Positions 8,814-15,572 of a stretch of DNA of 18,231 nt are shown here, one piece after another. This DNA is from CAVOBC01 sp963693635. Its GTDB lineage: Bacteria > Pseudomonadota > Gammaproteobacteria > Pseudomonadales > Azotimanducaceae. Positions within the stretch are counted from its first letter, which is position 1, and each line of letters begins with the position of its first letter. The notes under the pieces were generated by a model. It saw only the letters and a program-made list of their open reading frames with translations. It was not told the DNA's origin and did not search any database. The stretch is from positions 1 to 18,231 of the forward strand of contig CAVOBC010000054.1 of NCBI GenBank assembly GCA_963693635.1. The letters are read 5' to 3'. Made by a program: the position numbers and the translations under genes.

Positions 8814-9397
8814 TCAGGCGGAGTCGAGCGCAACGCGCATTCGGACGAGATCCGCGAGCGTCCGCGCGCTCATTTTCTGCATCACATTGCGGCGATGAAT
8901 CTCAACCATCTCTCCCATCAGGCTAAGGCGGCTCGCGTGCGCCAACCGGTCACCTTGCTCGTGAATCTTATGGTGAGCGCTGGTCAGATCTGACAGGTCG
9001 CGAATGTCGCCAGTGAAGTGGACCTCATCATCAACGAGGTATTCGCTGACGGCAAGGTGAATGGGTATCTCGTGGCCGTCTTTGTGCTTTGCCGAAAGCT
9101 CACGGCCTTTGCCGATGATCTTTGGGTTCCGGCTCTGCGGGTATGCGCTCAGGTAATTGTCATGCGCCTGCACGTGGGGGACGGCATGAGAGACGAGACG
9201 TTGCGTCCGATGACCTCAACGCGATGCCACCCCAGCGGTCGTTCGGCGGACGGGTTGAAGGATTCGATGACGCCCAGACGATTGATTGTGATGATGGCAT
9301 CGACAGCGGTTTCCATGACTGCGTGTGCTTCCGCGTCGAGTTGCTTTTCGTCCACCTGGTGCCAGTTCGGTAAGGGAATGTTCATCATACCTAACAT
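8814..9397 (-). pseudogene. FixL-like PAS sensor remnant fused to FixJ-like C-terminus
   Basis: The 5' part encodes a PAS domain (DAIITINRLGVIESFNPSAE, then SSLMPSP). The frame breaks at a run of five G on the plus strand (9176-9180). Adding one base restores PHVQAHDNYLSAY, IIGKGRELSAKHKDG and FTGDIRDLSDL, the usual FixL-family continuation. That includes the His of the HDxY motif, which is the haem ligand in true FixL if I recall the numbering correctly. The linker reaches SRLSLMGEMV, where a kinase would continue into its H-box. Here it runs directly into EIHRRNVMQKMSARTLADLVRM, the typical end of a FixJ/LuxR-type output domain. The whole kinase core and the receiver domain are therefore missing. 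The remnant looks like a fixL-fixJ operon collapsed by an internal in-frame deletion near 8901-8909. The first Met is uncertain (9397 or 9388). Confidence 0.8.
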
Positions 9398-9627
9398 GTT
9401 CAGCAGGGATGCGGGGTGGGTGTGATGTTGTGAATGCTGGGATGATGCATCGGGGGAGTCTTGAAGGTGGCGATGCATCTGTCACTAAGGGGATTCCGCT
9501 ATTGGGCTGAGGCCCGCGACTGCGCGACTGCCAAAGATGGTGCAGGAGAGCACTGGGTGCAGAGACAGGGGCGGCGCGAGTGGAGCGCGCCAGAGAGAAG
9601 ACGAGATAGAGAGAGCGGGCAGCCATA

Positions 9628-10362
9628 TCAAACCATGAGTTCGTAGGCGCCCTTTGCCAGGTAAACAACACCAACCGCCATGATCACGCGCGATCCAATT
9701 TTTCGGAATTGTTCATCGGACATCCGTTCAACGATGATTTTGCCAACACCATTGCCGATGAGTGCGCCGATCACGACCGCTGGATAAACGTAGACAGGGA
9801 GATTGACGCTAAGCTGCGTCAGCAGGGTCGCGTAATAAATGAGTTTGACGATGTGCCCGAGCGTTTGGGTGATCGCTTTGGTGCCCAGCACCTCGCGCCG
9901 GCCGAGTTTGCTGCGAACGTAGAAAACGTCGAGCAAGGGTCCCGACGCGCCAGCGAGCATCTGCGCAGTTGTCACCACAAGGCCGCACAGGAAGGCGACT
10001 GCGGGTCGCTCCATATTGAGGTCAACACGCGCCGGAAGATTGACGCTGAGAAATGGCGTGATGCCGATCAGAATGAAAACGATGCCCTTGTCCGGCACGA
10101 ATTGAATCGCTACAAACACCGCAAGGACGACAATGGTGCCGAGCGTGTAGGGCGGCAGGACTGACCACCGAACGTGTTCTCGATGCAGCCAGATACGGGC
10201 GCCGTTCGACGCGGCCTGCGCGACACCGTGCAAAACCATCGCTGCAGGGACGGAGAGCACAAATCCGAACACACCCATCAGGATCATCCCGCCGGCCATG
10301 CTTAGCACGCCGGAAATGATGCTGGTGACGAGCGTGGCGATGATGAGGATGATGTACAGCAT
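9628..10362 (-). CDS. TSUP-family membrane transporter (TauE/SafE)
   Basis: An inner-membrane protein of about 244 residues, the usual size for the TauE/SafE (TSUP) family, which exports sulfite, sulfoacetate and related organic anions. It shows about eight hydrophobic segments, beginning with MLYIILIIATLVTSIISGVLSMAGG. The second half repeats the pattern (GLVVTTAQMLAGASGPLLDVFYVRS), and the glycine-rich MAGG and GASGP elements are typical of the two inverted halves. I prefer the ATG at 10360-10362, because the longer start at 10419 overlaps the LysR-type palindrome and adds a non-conserved hydrophilic leader. It is divergent from a LysR regulator, suggesting inducible export. The substrate cannot be read from sequence. 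Confidence 0.85.
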   Translation of the reverse strand: MLYIILIIATLVTSIISGVLSMAGGMILMGVFGFVLSVPAAMVLHGVAQAASNGARIWLHREHVRWSVLPPYTLGTIVVLAVFVAIQFVPDKGIVFILIGITPFLSVNLPARVDLNMERPAVAFLCGLVVTTAQMLAGASGPLLDVFYVRSKLGRREVLGTKAITQTLGHIVKLIYYATLLTQLSVNLPVYVYPAVVIGALIGNGVGKIIVERMSDEQFRKIGSRVIMAVGVVYLAKGAYELMV

Positions 10363-10391
10363 GGAATGCGATTGTGGAGGAGGGACCAACG

Positions 10392-10420
10392 GTGAAAAAA
10401 GGGAATTGTCAGAATACAAT
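10392..10420 (+). promoter_or_regulatory. Promoter of the LysR gene
   Basis: GTGAAA (10392-10397) and TACAAT (10415-10420) are separated by 17 bases, matching sigma70 consensus at 4 of 6 and 5 of 6 positions. The -10 element lies inside the LysR-type palindrome, so bound regulator would block its own promoter, as is common for LysR proteins. The expected transcript would start about 15 bases before the GTG codon. Confidence 0.5.
10405..10420. promoter_or_regulatory. LysR-type operator (T-N11-A palindrome)
   Basis: ATTGT-N6-ACAAT is a perfect inverted repeat with 5-bp arms and fits T-N11-A, the core motif of LysR-family sites. It sits in the 80-bp divergent region, 22 bases before the LysR start and 42 bases before the transporter start, so one site could control both genes. 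Confidence 0.6.
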
Positions 10421-10442
10421 GCATCTCAGTCAGGAATGAATC

Positions 10443-11324
10443 GTGATTGAGAATCTGGAAACTCTGCTCGCGCTGTCACGGCACGGCACAATGATGGAAG
10501 CGGCGACCGAATTGCGGGTGTCACAGTCTGCTGTGAGCAAACGTATTTCCGTTCTGGAGAAATACTATGAGCGGCCGCTCATCCAGAAGAAGGGCCGGCG
10601 CGTTGAGCTGACCCAACACGGGCAGCGGCTGGTCGACAAGATTGCGCCCATCCTGTCAGAGCTCCGCGACATGTTCGTCGATGAACTGGTTCACGGTCGC
10701 GGTGAACTCGTCATTGGCGTGTCCGATGCCATTCTGTCGTCGTGGGGGCCCAGCGTCTTCAAGCAGATTCAGGCATTGATGCCGGAGATCGGGTTCACGT
10801 TTCACACCCATCGCACGCCGGTTGTGTTGGATCGTATTCGGTCTGGCGAGTTCATGGCGGGCGTTTGCACAGGGTCAGACGCGCTGGACAAGGATCTGCA
10901 GTCCGAGGTGCTCACGATGGAGCCCATGGTGATCATTCCTGCCGGCCTCGAGCCGTATTCGTTTCCTGACGGCGAAGAGATTCGGGTGATTACGATCGAA
11001 GACTACTCCGGTGCTTGGCGGTCGTTCGAGGATGAAGTCCGGCGTCTGCACATCAAGCGGGTTGTGGCACTGGAGTCATTTTTTAGTGCTGCGCAGATGG
11101 CAATTGCCGGGTTTGGCCACGGCATGGTACCGATCGGCGTCGCGCGGGCGCTCAAGGTACCGGAGAGGCACCTCGTCGACCTCGGGTCCCGTGGACTGCA
11201 TCGCCCCGTGAGGTTTGTGGCGAGGAAGTCCACATACTCATTGCCGATGGTCGCTACCTTCTACAACGCACTTGAAGCGTTCTTTCAAACCCCAGACTGG
11301 CTTGACGCGATCCCAGCGTCCTGA
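10443..11324 (+). CDS. LysR-family transcriptional regulator
   Basis: A cytosolic DNA-binding regulator of 293 residues, standard LysR length. The N-terminal winged helix-turn-helix (residues about 2-60) contains MMEAATELRVSQSAVSKRISVLE, with helix 3 at SQSAVSKRI. The rest is the periplasmic-binding-protein-like effector domain (GELVIGVSDAILSSWG onward), ending with a short tail. It starts with GTG at 10443, preceded by AGGAA about 6 bases upstream. Divergence from the TSUP transporter and the shared palindrome suggest it senses the transported anion or a precursor and controls export. The effector is unknown. Confidence 0.93.
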   Translation: MIENLETLLALSRHGTMMEAATELRVSQSAVSKRISVLEKYYERPLIQKKGRRVELTQHGQRLVDKIAPILSELRDMFVDELVHGRGELVIGVSDAILSSWGPSVFKQIQALMPEIGFTFHTHRTPVVLDRIRSGEFMAGVCTGSDALDKDLQSEVLTMEPMVIIPAGLEPYSFPDGEEIRVITIEDYSGAWRSFEDEVRRLHIKRVVALESFFSAAQMAIAGFGHGMVPIGVARALKVPERHLVDLGSRGLHRPVRFVARKSTYSLPMVATFYNALEAFFQTPDWLDAIPAS

Positions 11325-11342
11325 ACTTGGTTCTTGGGAGCC

Positions 11343-11358
11343 GGTTTGCAAACAAACC
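11343..11358. other. Small inverted repeat between LysR gene and pilU
   Basis: GGTTTG-CAAA-CAAACC is a perfect 6-bp stem with a 4-base loop just after the LysR stop, between convergent genes. It is placed where a bidirectional terminator would be, but no T-run follows on either strand, so the terminator call is weak. Confidence 0.3.
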
Positions 11359-11505
11359 TCGCATGATCTTGGAGAAAAGAGGCCTGTGGAAAATGGCGGT
11401 CATCCCTGCACCGCACAGGTTAATCTCGCAGACCCGCGCCGGGCGGCCCGCCCTCTGGCATCGAAAGCGCATCAAAAAAGCGCACACAAGGAGCGTAACG
11501 AAGTC

Positions 11506-12720
11506 TCAGGTTTCTTCGTCGTCGTCGCTTGGCACTTCAAGGGGCGTAAGGGAGAGTCCGGCCAGTGCCGATGGCTTCTCTTCCTCTTCTTCTTTGTCCT
11601 CTTCCTGGGGCGCTATTTCCAGCTTCGGTCCGGTTGGCGTGGTTTTCTTCTTGCCTTCGGCGCTCTCCGCGAGCGTCATCTTCAGGCGCAGGTTGTTCTT
11701 CGAATCGGCGTTCTTCAACGCTTCTTCCTGGGTGATCTTGCCTTCGTTGTAGAGCTTGAACAGCGACATGTCGAACGTCTGCATGCCTTGTTCGACGGAC
11801 TTCTCCATCAATTCCTTGAGGGATGACACGTCACCCTTCGCGATGAGGTCTGCGGCGCGCGGCGTGCCGAGCAGGATTTCAATGGCGGCGGCCCGTTTGC
11901 CATCAACCGTCGGGATCAGGCGCTGGGAGATGATGCCGCGCATGTTCAGTGACAGGTCCTGAAGCAGTTGATGGTGGCGTTCGTCGGGAAAGAAGTTGAT
12001 GATCCGGTCCAATGCCTGGTTGGCATTGTTCGCGTGCAGCGTCGACAGACAGAGGTGACCGGTCTCGGCAAACGCGAGTGCATGCTCCATCGTTTTTTGG
12101 TGGCGGATCTCACCGATGAGGATGACGTCGGGTGCTTGCCTTAGTGTATTGGTGAGCGCGTCTTCAAAGCTGTCAGTGTCGGTCCCCACCTCGCGTTGAT
12201 TGACGATGCAACCCTTGTGGGGATGCGTAAATTCAACCGGGTCTTCGATGGTGATGATGTGGCCCTGTGACTTTTGATTACGAAAGTCGATCAGCGCTGC
12301 GAGAGAGGTTGACTTGCCGGAGCCGGTGCCGCCCACGAAGAGGATGAGTCCGAGCTTGGACATGATGAGACGCGGAAGTACCGGCGGCAGCCCAAGGTCC
12401 TTGTAGTTCGGCAGCGTATTGCCGAGCCGCCTTATGACCATGGATACCTGATTGCGCTGCTTGAAGATATTGACGCGATATCTGCCAAGACCTGGGCGCG
12501 AGATCGCAAGGTTCATCTCGGGACTCACTGCGAACTGCTTGCGCTGTTCCTCATTCATGACGCTGTTGGCGATGATTTCCACTTCGCCGGGCTTCATGGG
12601 ATCGTCACTCAGCTTGTTGAGTGTGCCGAAAAACTTGGCACTCGGTGGCGCTCCGGTGCTGTAGTAGAGGTCAGATCCTTCCTTGTCAGCCAGTTCTTTC
12701 AGGCACGCTTCAAAGTCCAT
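11506..12720 (-). CDS. pilU: Type IV pilus retraction ATPase PilU
   Basis: A cytoplasmic hexameric ATPase of the PilT/PilU family that powers pilus retraction and twitching. From the ATG at 12718-12720 (MDFEACLKEL, the usual PilU start, with GAGAG just upstream) the protein has 404 residues. The N-terminal PAS-like domain covers about residues 1-100. The Walker A motif is GGTGSGKST (130-138), the Asp box is IITIEDPVEF, the Walker B region is DVILIGEIR (198-206) and the His box is ETGHLCLSTLHANN. The family core ends near NNLRLKMTL. A tail of roughly 45 residues follows, with a run of acidic residues (EEDKEEEEEK) and a DDDEET end, which is longer than I expect for PilU. pilT is not adjacent here, although the two are often neighbours. 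PilU normally needs PilT to work in retraction. Confidence 0.92.
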   Translation of the reverse strand: MDFEACLKELADKEGSDLYYSTGAPPSAKFFGTLNKLSDDPMKPGEVEIIANSVMNEEQRKQFAVSPEMNLAISRPGLGRYRVNIFKQRNQVSMVIRRLGNTLPNYKDLGLPPVLPRLIMSKLGLILFVGGTGSGKSTSLAALIDFRNQKSQGHIITIEDPVEFTHPHKGCIVNQREVGTDTDSFEDALTNTLRQAPDVILIGEIRHQKTMEHALAFAETGHLCLSTLHANNANQALDRIINFFPDERHHQLLQDLSLNMRGIISQRLIPTVDGKRAAAIEILLGTPRAADLIAKGDVSSLKELMEKSVEQGMQTFDMSLFKLYNEGKITQEEALKNADSKNNLRLKMTLAESAEGKKKTTPTGPKLEIAPQEEDKEEEEEKPSALAGLSLTPLEVPSDDDEET

Positions 12721-13206
12721 TCGATGCTCTCGCTTGTCTCCGGCGAAGAGCGCTGAGCATAAACCGACCGACCCGTACATGAAACCGTGCCGGCCGATCA
12801 GGCTCGGTCGTGACAGATGGTTCTCACCGGGATTGTGTGTGGCCTCTAAGAAATGACCGGTTCAAGCGGTCAGTTGGATTGTTGGCCCTTCTCTTTGTCC
12901 CGCCTCCGGTCATTCTCGCTTGTCCCTCGCTTGCTTCCTTCGGTCCTGTCTCCTGAACGGGAGGGACCGTGAAGAGAACGCGTCAATGCTCCAAAGTCTG
13001 CCCGGTGATGACGGAATTGCGTCCCGCCGGCGAACGATAGCCGGGATCACCCGGGGCCGCTCGTGGCCGACGCGAGTGGCTATTGAATCGATGTTATATA
13101 CAGCACTCGTCGCAATCCACCAAAGGTCCTGCAACCGCTGACGAAGTCGCTCAGGGTTCTCAAGGCCTCAAATCGAGGTCCATGATGCGGGGACGGGGAG
13201 CTTGTG
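12721..13206. other. Long intergenic region upstream of pilU
   Basis: About 490 bases with no credible gene. It must hold the pilU promoter and the end of the GntR-PurM transcript, since both genes are on the minus strand. I see a weak minus-strand pair, TTGGTG then TATATA 17 bases later, near 13090-13120. There is a 6-bp inverted repeat, TGACCG and CGGTCA (12854-12872), followed on the minus strand by TTTCTT, and a stronger hairpin listed separately. A 6-bp stem with one bulge lies just after the fusion gene stop near 13169-13186, without a T-run. Confidence 0.4.
12938..12974. other. Stable bulged hairpin in pilU upstream region
   Basis: Left arm CTT-CGGTCC (12938-12946), a three-base bulge, CTCC, loop TGAACG, GGAG, then GGACCG (12964-12969), a two-base bulge and AAG. 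This gives about 13 paired bases around a 6-base loop. No T-run follows on either strand, so it is not a standard intrinsic terminator. It could be an RNA element in the pilU leader, part of a small RNA, or a dyad DNA site. Confidence 0.4.
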
Positions 13207-14610
13207 TCAGGTTGCGTAGGTGTGCGCGTTCCCGCTTTCGTAAAGGGTCAGTGAGGTTGCCGTTGCGGCTTCGGTGTACCCGACCTGACGTGCGTGGATG
13301 TTGAACGATGCGGCGACGTCGATCACTTCGTTAACGCGCTCGGGGGGTACATACACCTCCATCCGGTGGCCCATATTGAAGACCTGATGCATCTCCTTGC
13401 CAGACGTGTTCGATACCCGGCGAATAGCGTCAAAGAGGGGCGGCACCGGGAATAGATTGTCCTTCACAAAGTGAATGCCGGCGGCAAACTTCGTGCACTT
13501 GGTCTGTGCGCCACCGGAACAGTGGATGATGGCTCTGACCTCGCGGCCGAGAGCCTGCAACAAGCGATAAATGACCGGCGCGTAGCTGCGCGTGGGGCTG
13601 AGGATGGCGTCGCCGACGGTCATCTCTGAGTCGGGCAGGGGATCGCCCAGTCGATAGGGTCCGCAATAGGTCAGTGCCGGGTCCACGTTCGGGTCGAAAC
13701 TTTCGGCGTACTGTTTGTAATGTGGACTCAGCATGTCGTGACGAGCGCTGGTCAGCCCGTTGCTGCCGATGCCGCTGTTCGGCGAATCTTCAAAGCTCGC
13801 CTGTCCCGTGGACGAGAGGCCGACGATGGCGAGTTCAGGCGTGATGTTACTTTCGAGTACGTCTGCTTTTCGCATGACAGATACTGCGCAACTGTCGACG
13901 ACGATTGATCCGGTGAGATCACCCACGTCCGCGGTCTCCCCGCCGCCCGAATAGATGGCAACGCCATGATCACGGAGGTTGGCGAGGAATGCCTCTCCAC
14001 CATCGATCAGTTCAGCGATCACTTCGCCCGGACAGTTAAGCGCGTTGCGGTTGATGGTGTTCGAGATGAGGATGCGACCGCCAACGCCGACGCACAGCAG
14101 GTCGTCGAGATTCATGACGATGCTGTCCTGGGCGATGCCGCGAAATACTGAGGCGTCACCGGTCTCCCGGTACTGGAGGTAAGCGACGATTGATTTCGTC
14201 CCGGCGCCATCCGCGTGAATCACGTTGCACTTGTCGGGATCGCCGGTCAGGTAGTCCTCGGTCACCTTGCAGAATGCACGCGGAAAGAGGCCCGCATCCA
14301 GGTGGTCAACCACGCCGTGCACTTCAGTTTTGGCTGCAGAAACGCCCCTTGCGCCATACCGGGAGTCCGGCCCTGCCGACTGCACCTGATACCCGCTCCG
14401 GTCGCGCGATTCGATCAAGCCCCTGAATTCAAGCTGTCGGTAGGCCTTGACGACGGTATTAGCAGCAACATCGAGATCTTTGGCCACACTTCGGATCGAT
14501 GGCAGAGCGTCACCCGCGGCCAGTTCACCAGAGCTGATGGCGAAACGAAGTTGATTAATGATCTGCTGAAATCGGGGCGTCGCGTCACTGGGCTCAATCC
14601 GTAGTTGCAT
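13207..14610 (-). CDS. GntR/YtrA-type DNA-binding domain fused to PurM-like AIR synthase
   Basis: A 467-residue fusion. Residues about 5-78 form a GntR-family winged helix with YtrA-type hallmarks (LPSIRSVAKDLDVAANTVVKA, then GLIESRDRSGYQV). Instead of the short YtrA tail, residues about 84-467 form a complete PurM-like domain. It carries RGVSAAKTEVH, the nucleotide loop DGAGTKS (134-140), MNLDDLLCVG, GGGETADVGD (222-231), IGSNGLTSARHD, HCSGGAQTK and EMHQVFNMGHRME. From memory these resemble PurM of Bacteroidetes more than the usual proteobacterial PurM. PurM cyclises FGAM to AIR with ATP in purine synthesis. The start at 14608-14610 leaves the GntR domain intact. The gene is divergent from hisH/hisF-like genes and has a palindrome over its promoter. 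It may be a trigger enzyme that senses or makes a purine intermediate and represses transcription; whether it is catalytic is unknown. Confidence 0.9.
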   Translation of the reverse strand: MQLRIEPSDATPRFQQIINQLRFAISSGELAAGDALPSIRSVAKDLDVAANTVVKAYRQLEFRGLIESRDRSGYQVQSAGPDSRYGARGVSAAKTEVHGVVDHLDAGLFPRAFCKVTEDYLTGDPDKCNVIHADGAGTKSIVAYLQYRETGDASVFRGIAQDSIVMNLDDLLCVGVGGRILISNTINRNALNCPGEVIAELIDGGEAFLANLRDHGVAIYSGGGETADVGDLTGSIVVDSCAVSVMRKADVLESNITPELAIVGLSSTGQASFEDSPNSGIGSNGLTSARHDMLSPHYKQYAESFDPNVDPALTYCGPYRLGDPLPDSEMTVGDAILSPTRSYAPVIYRLLQALGREVRAIIHCSGGAQTKCTKFAAGIHFVKDNLFPVPPLFDAIRRVSNTSGKEMHQVFNMGHRMEVYVPPERVNEVIDVAASFNIHARQVGYTEAATATSLTLYESGNAHTYAT

Positions 14611-14656
14611 CGTGGGGGCTCTCGGCAAAAAAGTCGTTGTAAAAGCGCGGCCAGTT

Positions 14657-14682
14657 ATCTGTGTCAATATTATGATACAGAT
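14657..14682. promoter_or_regulatory. Probable operator of the GntR-PurM fusion protein
   Basis: A 26-bp near-palindrome with outer arms ATCTGT and ACAGAT and inner TCA and TGA at symmetric positions; 20 of 26 positions are symmetric. It overlaps the -10 element of the minus-strand promoter that reads into the fusion gene, as expected for an autorepressing GntR site. Position and symmetry are seen; binding is inferred. Confidence 0.6.
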
Positions 14683-14698
14683 GATCGAGGCGTGCCAA
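14669..14698 (-). promoter_or_regulatory. Sigma70-like promoter of the GntR-PurM gene
   Basis: On the minus strand TTGGCA (plus 14693-14698) and CATAAT (plus 14669-14674) are 18 bases apart, each matching 5 of 6 consensus positions. The leader to the ATG would be about 50 bases. Confidence 0.6.
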
Positions 14699-14726
14699 GA
14701 GCCCTCAGCCAAGAAAGAGCCCTCAG
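14697..14726. repeat. Pair of 12-bp direct repeats in the divergent promoter region
   Basis: AAGAGCCCTCAG occurs at 14697-14708 and 14715-14726, 18 bases start to start. It lies between the two divergent promoters, just upstream of the fusion gene -35 and about 70 bases upstream of the hisH -10. It could be a second regulator site or a recent small duplication. Confidence 0.6.
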
Positions 14727-14795
14727 TCGTCAACGACAGAGCCACGAAACAGCGAGTAATCGGTGCGACCGGGTGTTACGTCGAGCGTCCCTGAC

Positions 14796-14801
14796 TATAA
14801 T
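14796..14801 (+). promoter_or_regulatory. Putative -10 element of the hisH-hisF-slyX unit
   Basis: A perfect TATAAT lies 29 bases before the hisH TTG start. The -35 region at the expected spacing (around TGTTAC) is poor, which would suit a promoter needing an activator. The initiating transcript would have a leader of roughly 20-25 bases. Confidence 0.45.
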
Positions 14802-14830
14802 GCGCCCTCGCTGAAGGCCAGGGGATTTCA

Positions 14831-15448
14831 TTGATTGCGATAGTCGACTACGACGCGGGAAATCTGCGCAGTGTTCAGCGCGCGTGTGCGCGCGTCGGCA
14901 TGGATGCGGTGATTACCGCGGACCCGGCCGCCGTGCTCGCTGCGGACAAGGTTATCTTTCCCGGCGTTGGAGCGGCGACCAGTGCTGTTGACACCCTTGC
15001 TGGCCGGGGGCTCGACAAGGCGCTGGTCGAGTTCTTCAAAAGCGGCAAACCACTTCTGGGCATTTGTCTCGGTTCACAGATAGTCCTTGAATACACAGAA
15101 GAAGATCAGCGGGACTGCCTTGGTCTGATCGCGGGCTCCTGCGAGCGCTTCGACTTTCCGGACAGGAAACTCAAGGTGCCGCATATCGGCTGGAATCAGG
15201 TAGAGGTGGTGCAGCCACATCCCATGCTTGCCACTGTCGAATCGGGCGACGAGTTCTATTTTGTGCACTCGTATTACGCTCGACCCGAGTCGCAAGAAAA
15301 CGTCTTTTGCCGCACAGAATATGGCATCTCTTTTTGTTCGGCCCTAGGTCGGGATAACCTCTTTGCGTCTCAGTTTCACCTGGAGAAAAGCGGTGAAATG
15401 GGCCTCAAGGTGCTGGCGCAGTTTGGGCAATGGGATGGTACGGTCTAG
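14831..15448 (+). CDS. hisH: HisH-like glutamine amidotransferase
   Basis: A class I glutaminase of 205 residues, normal for HisH, which feeds ammonia from glutamine to HisF. The nucleophile is C79 in GICLGSQ; His and Glu are H183 and E185. The residue between them is Leu (FHLEKS) rather than the near-universal Pro of HPE, and GSQ replaces the common GMQ. Other family marks are intact: PGVGAA, VPHIGWNQV and YFVHSYYARP. It starts with TTG at 14831 with AGGGGA about 6 bases upstream. It is adjacent to hisF without hisA, unlike the usual his operon order (H-A-F), and is divergent from the GntR-PurM gene. It could be the housekeeping HisH of a scattered his set or a paralogue in another pathway; both are open. 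Confidence 0.85.
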   Translation: MIAIVDYDAGNLRSVQRACARVGMDAVITADPAAVLAADKVIFPGVGAATSAVDTLAGRGLDKALVEFFKSGKPLLGICLGSQIVLEYTEEDQRDCLGLIAGSCERFDFPDRKLKVPHIGWNQVEVVQPHPMLATVESGDEFYFVHSYYARPESQENVFCRTEYGISFCSALGRDNLFASQFHLEKSGEMGLKVLAQFGQWDGTV

Positions 15449-15498
15449 GTCGCCAGAAGCCCGTCGCCAGAAGCCCGCGTCGTCAAAAGTCGTCAAAA
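15449..15498. repeat. Two adjacent tandem duplications between hisH and hisF
   Basis: GTCGCCAGAAGCCC is exactly duplicated head to tail (15449-15462, 15463-15476), starting right after the hisH stop codon. GTCGTCAAAA is then duplicated (15479-15488, 15489-15498). They push hisF 124 bases from hisH. They look like recent slippage products and could also affect translation coupling or mRNA structure. Confidence 0.8.
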
Positions 15499-15572
15499 AG
15501 AGAGGCTCGCCGCGAACAAACGCGAGCGTAAGGGGACAACAGGATTGCACGTGAAATCAGAGGACTGCAGTG

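Noticed and set aside
9628..10419. Longer start for the TSUP transporter at 10419
   Set aside because: The added 19 residues are hydrophilic and unlike the family, and this start codon lies within the LysR-type palindrome.
11470..11490. GCGC-T6-containing hairpin after pilU as a terminator
   Set aside because: The stem is only 4 bp and the T-run is in the loop rather than after the stem.
12910..13141. Overlapping 73-74 codon frames on both strands in the pilU upstream region
   Set aside because: Neither has a ribosome site, family similarity or a composition like the neighbouring genes.
14611..14745. N-terminal extension of the GntR-PurM protein up to 14745
   Set aside because: It would run through the promoter and palindrome and contains a stretch unlike a GntR N-terminus; the Met at 14610 starts exactly at the normal domain boundary.
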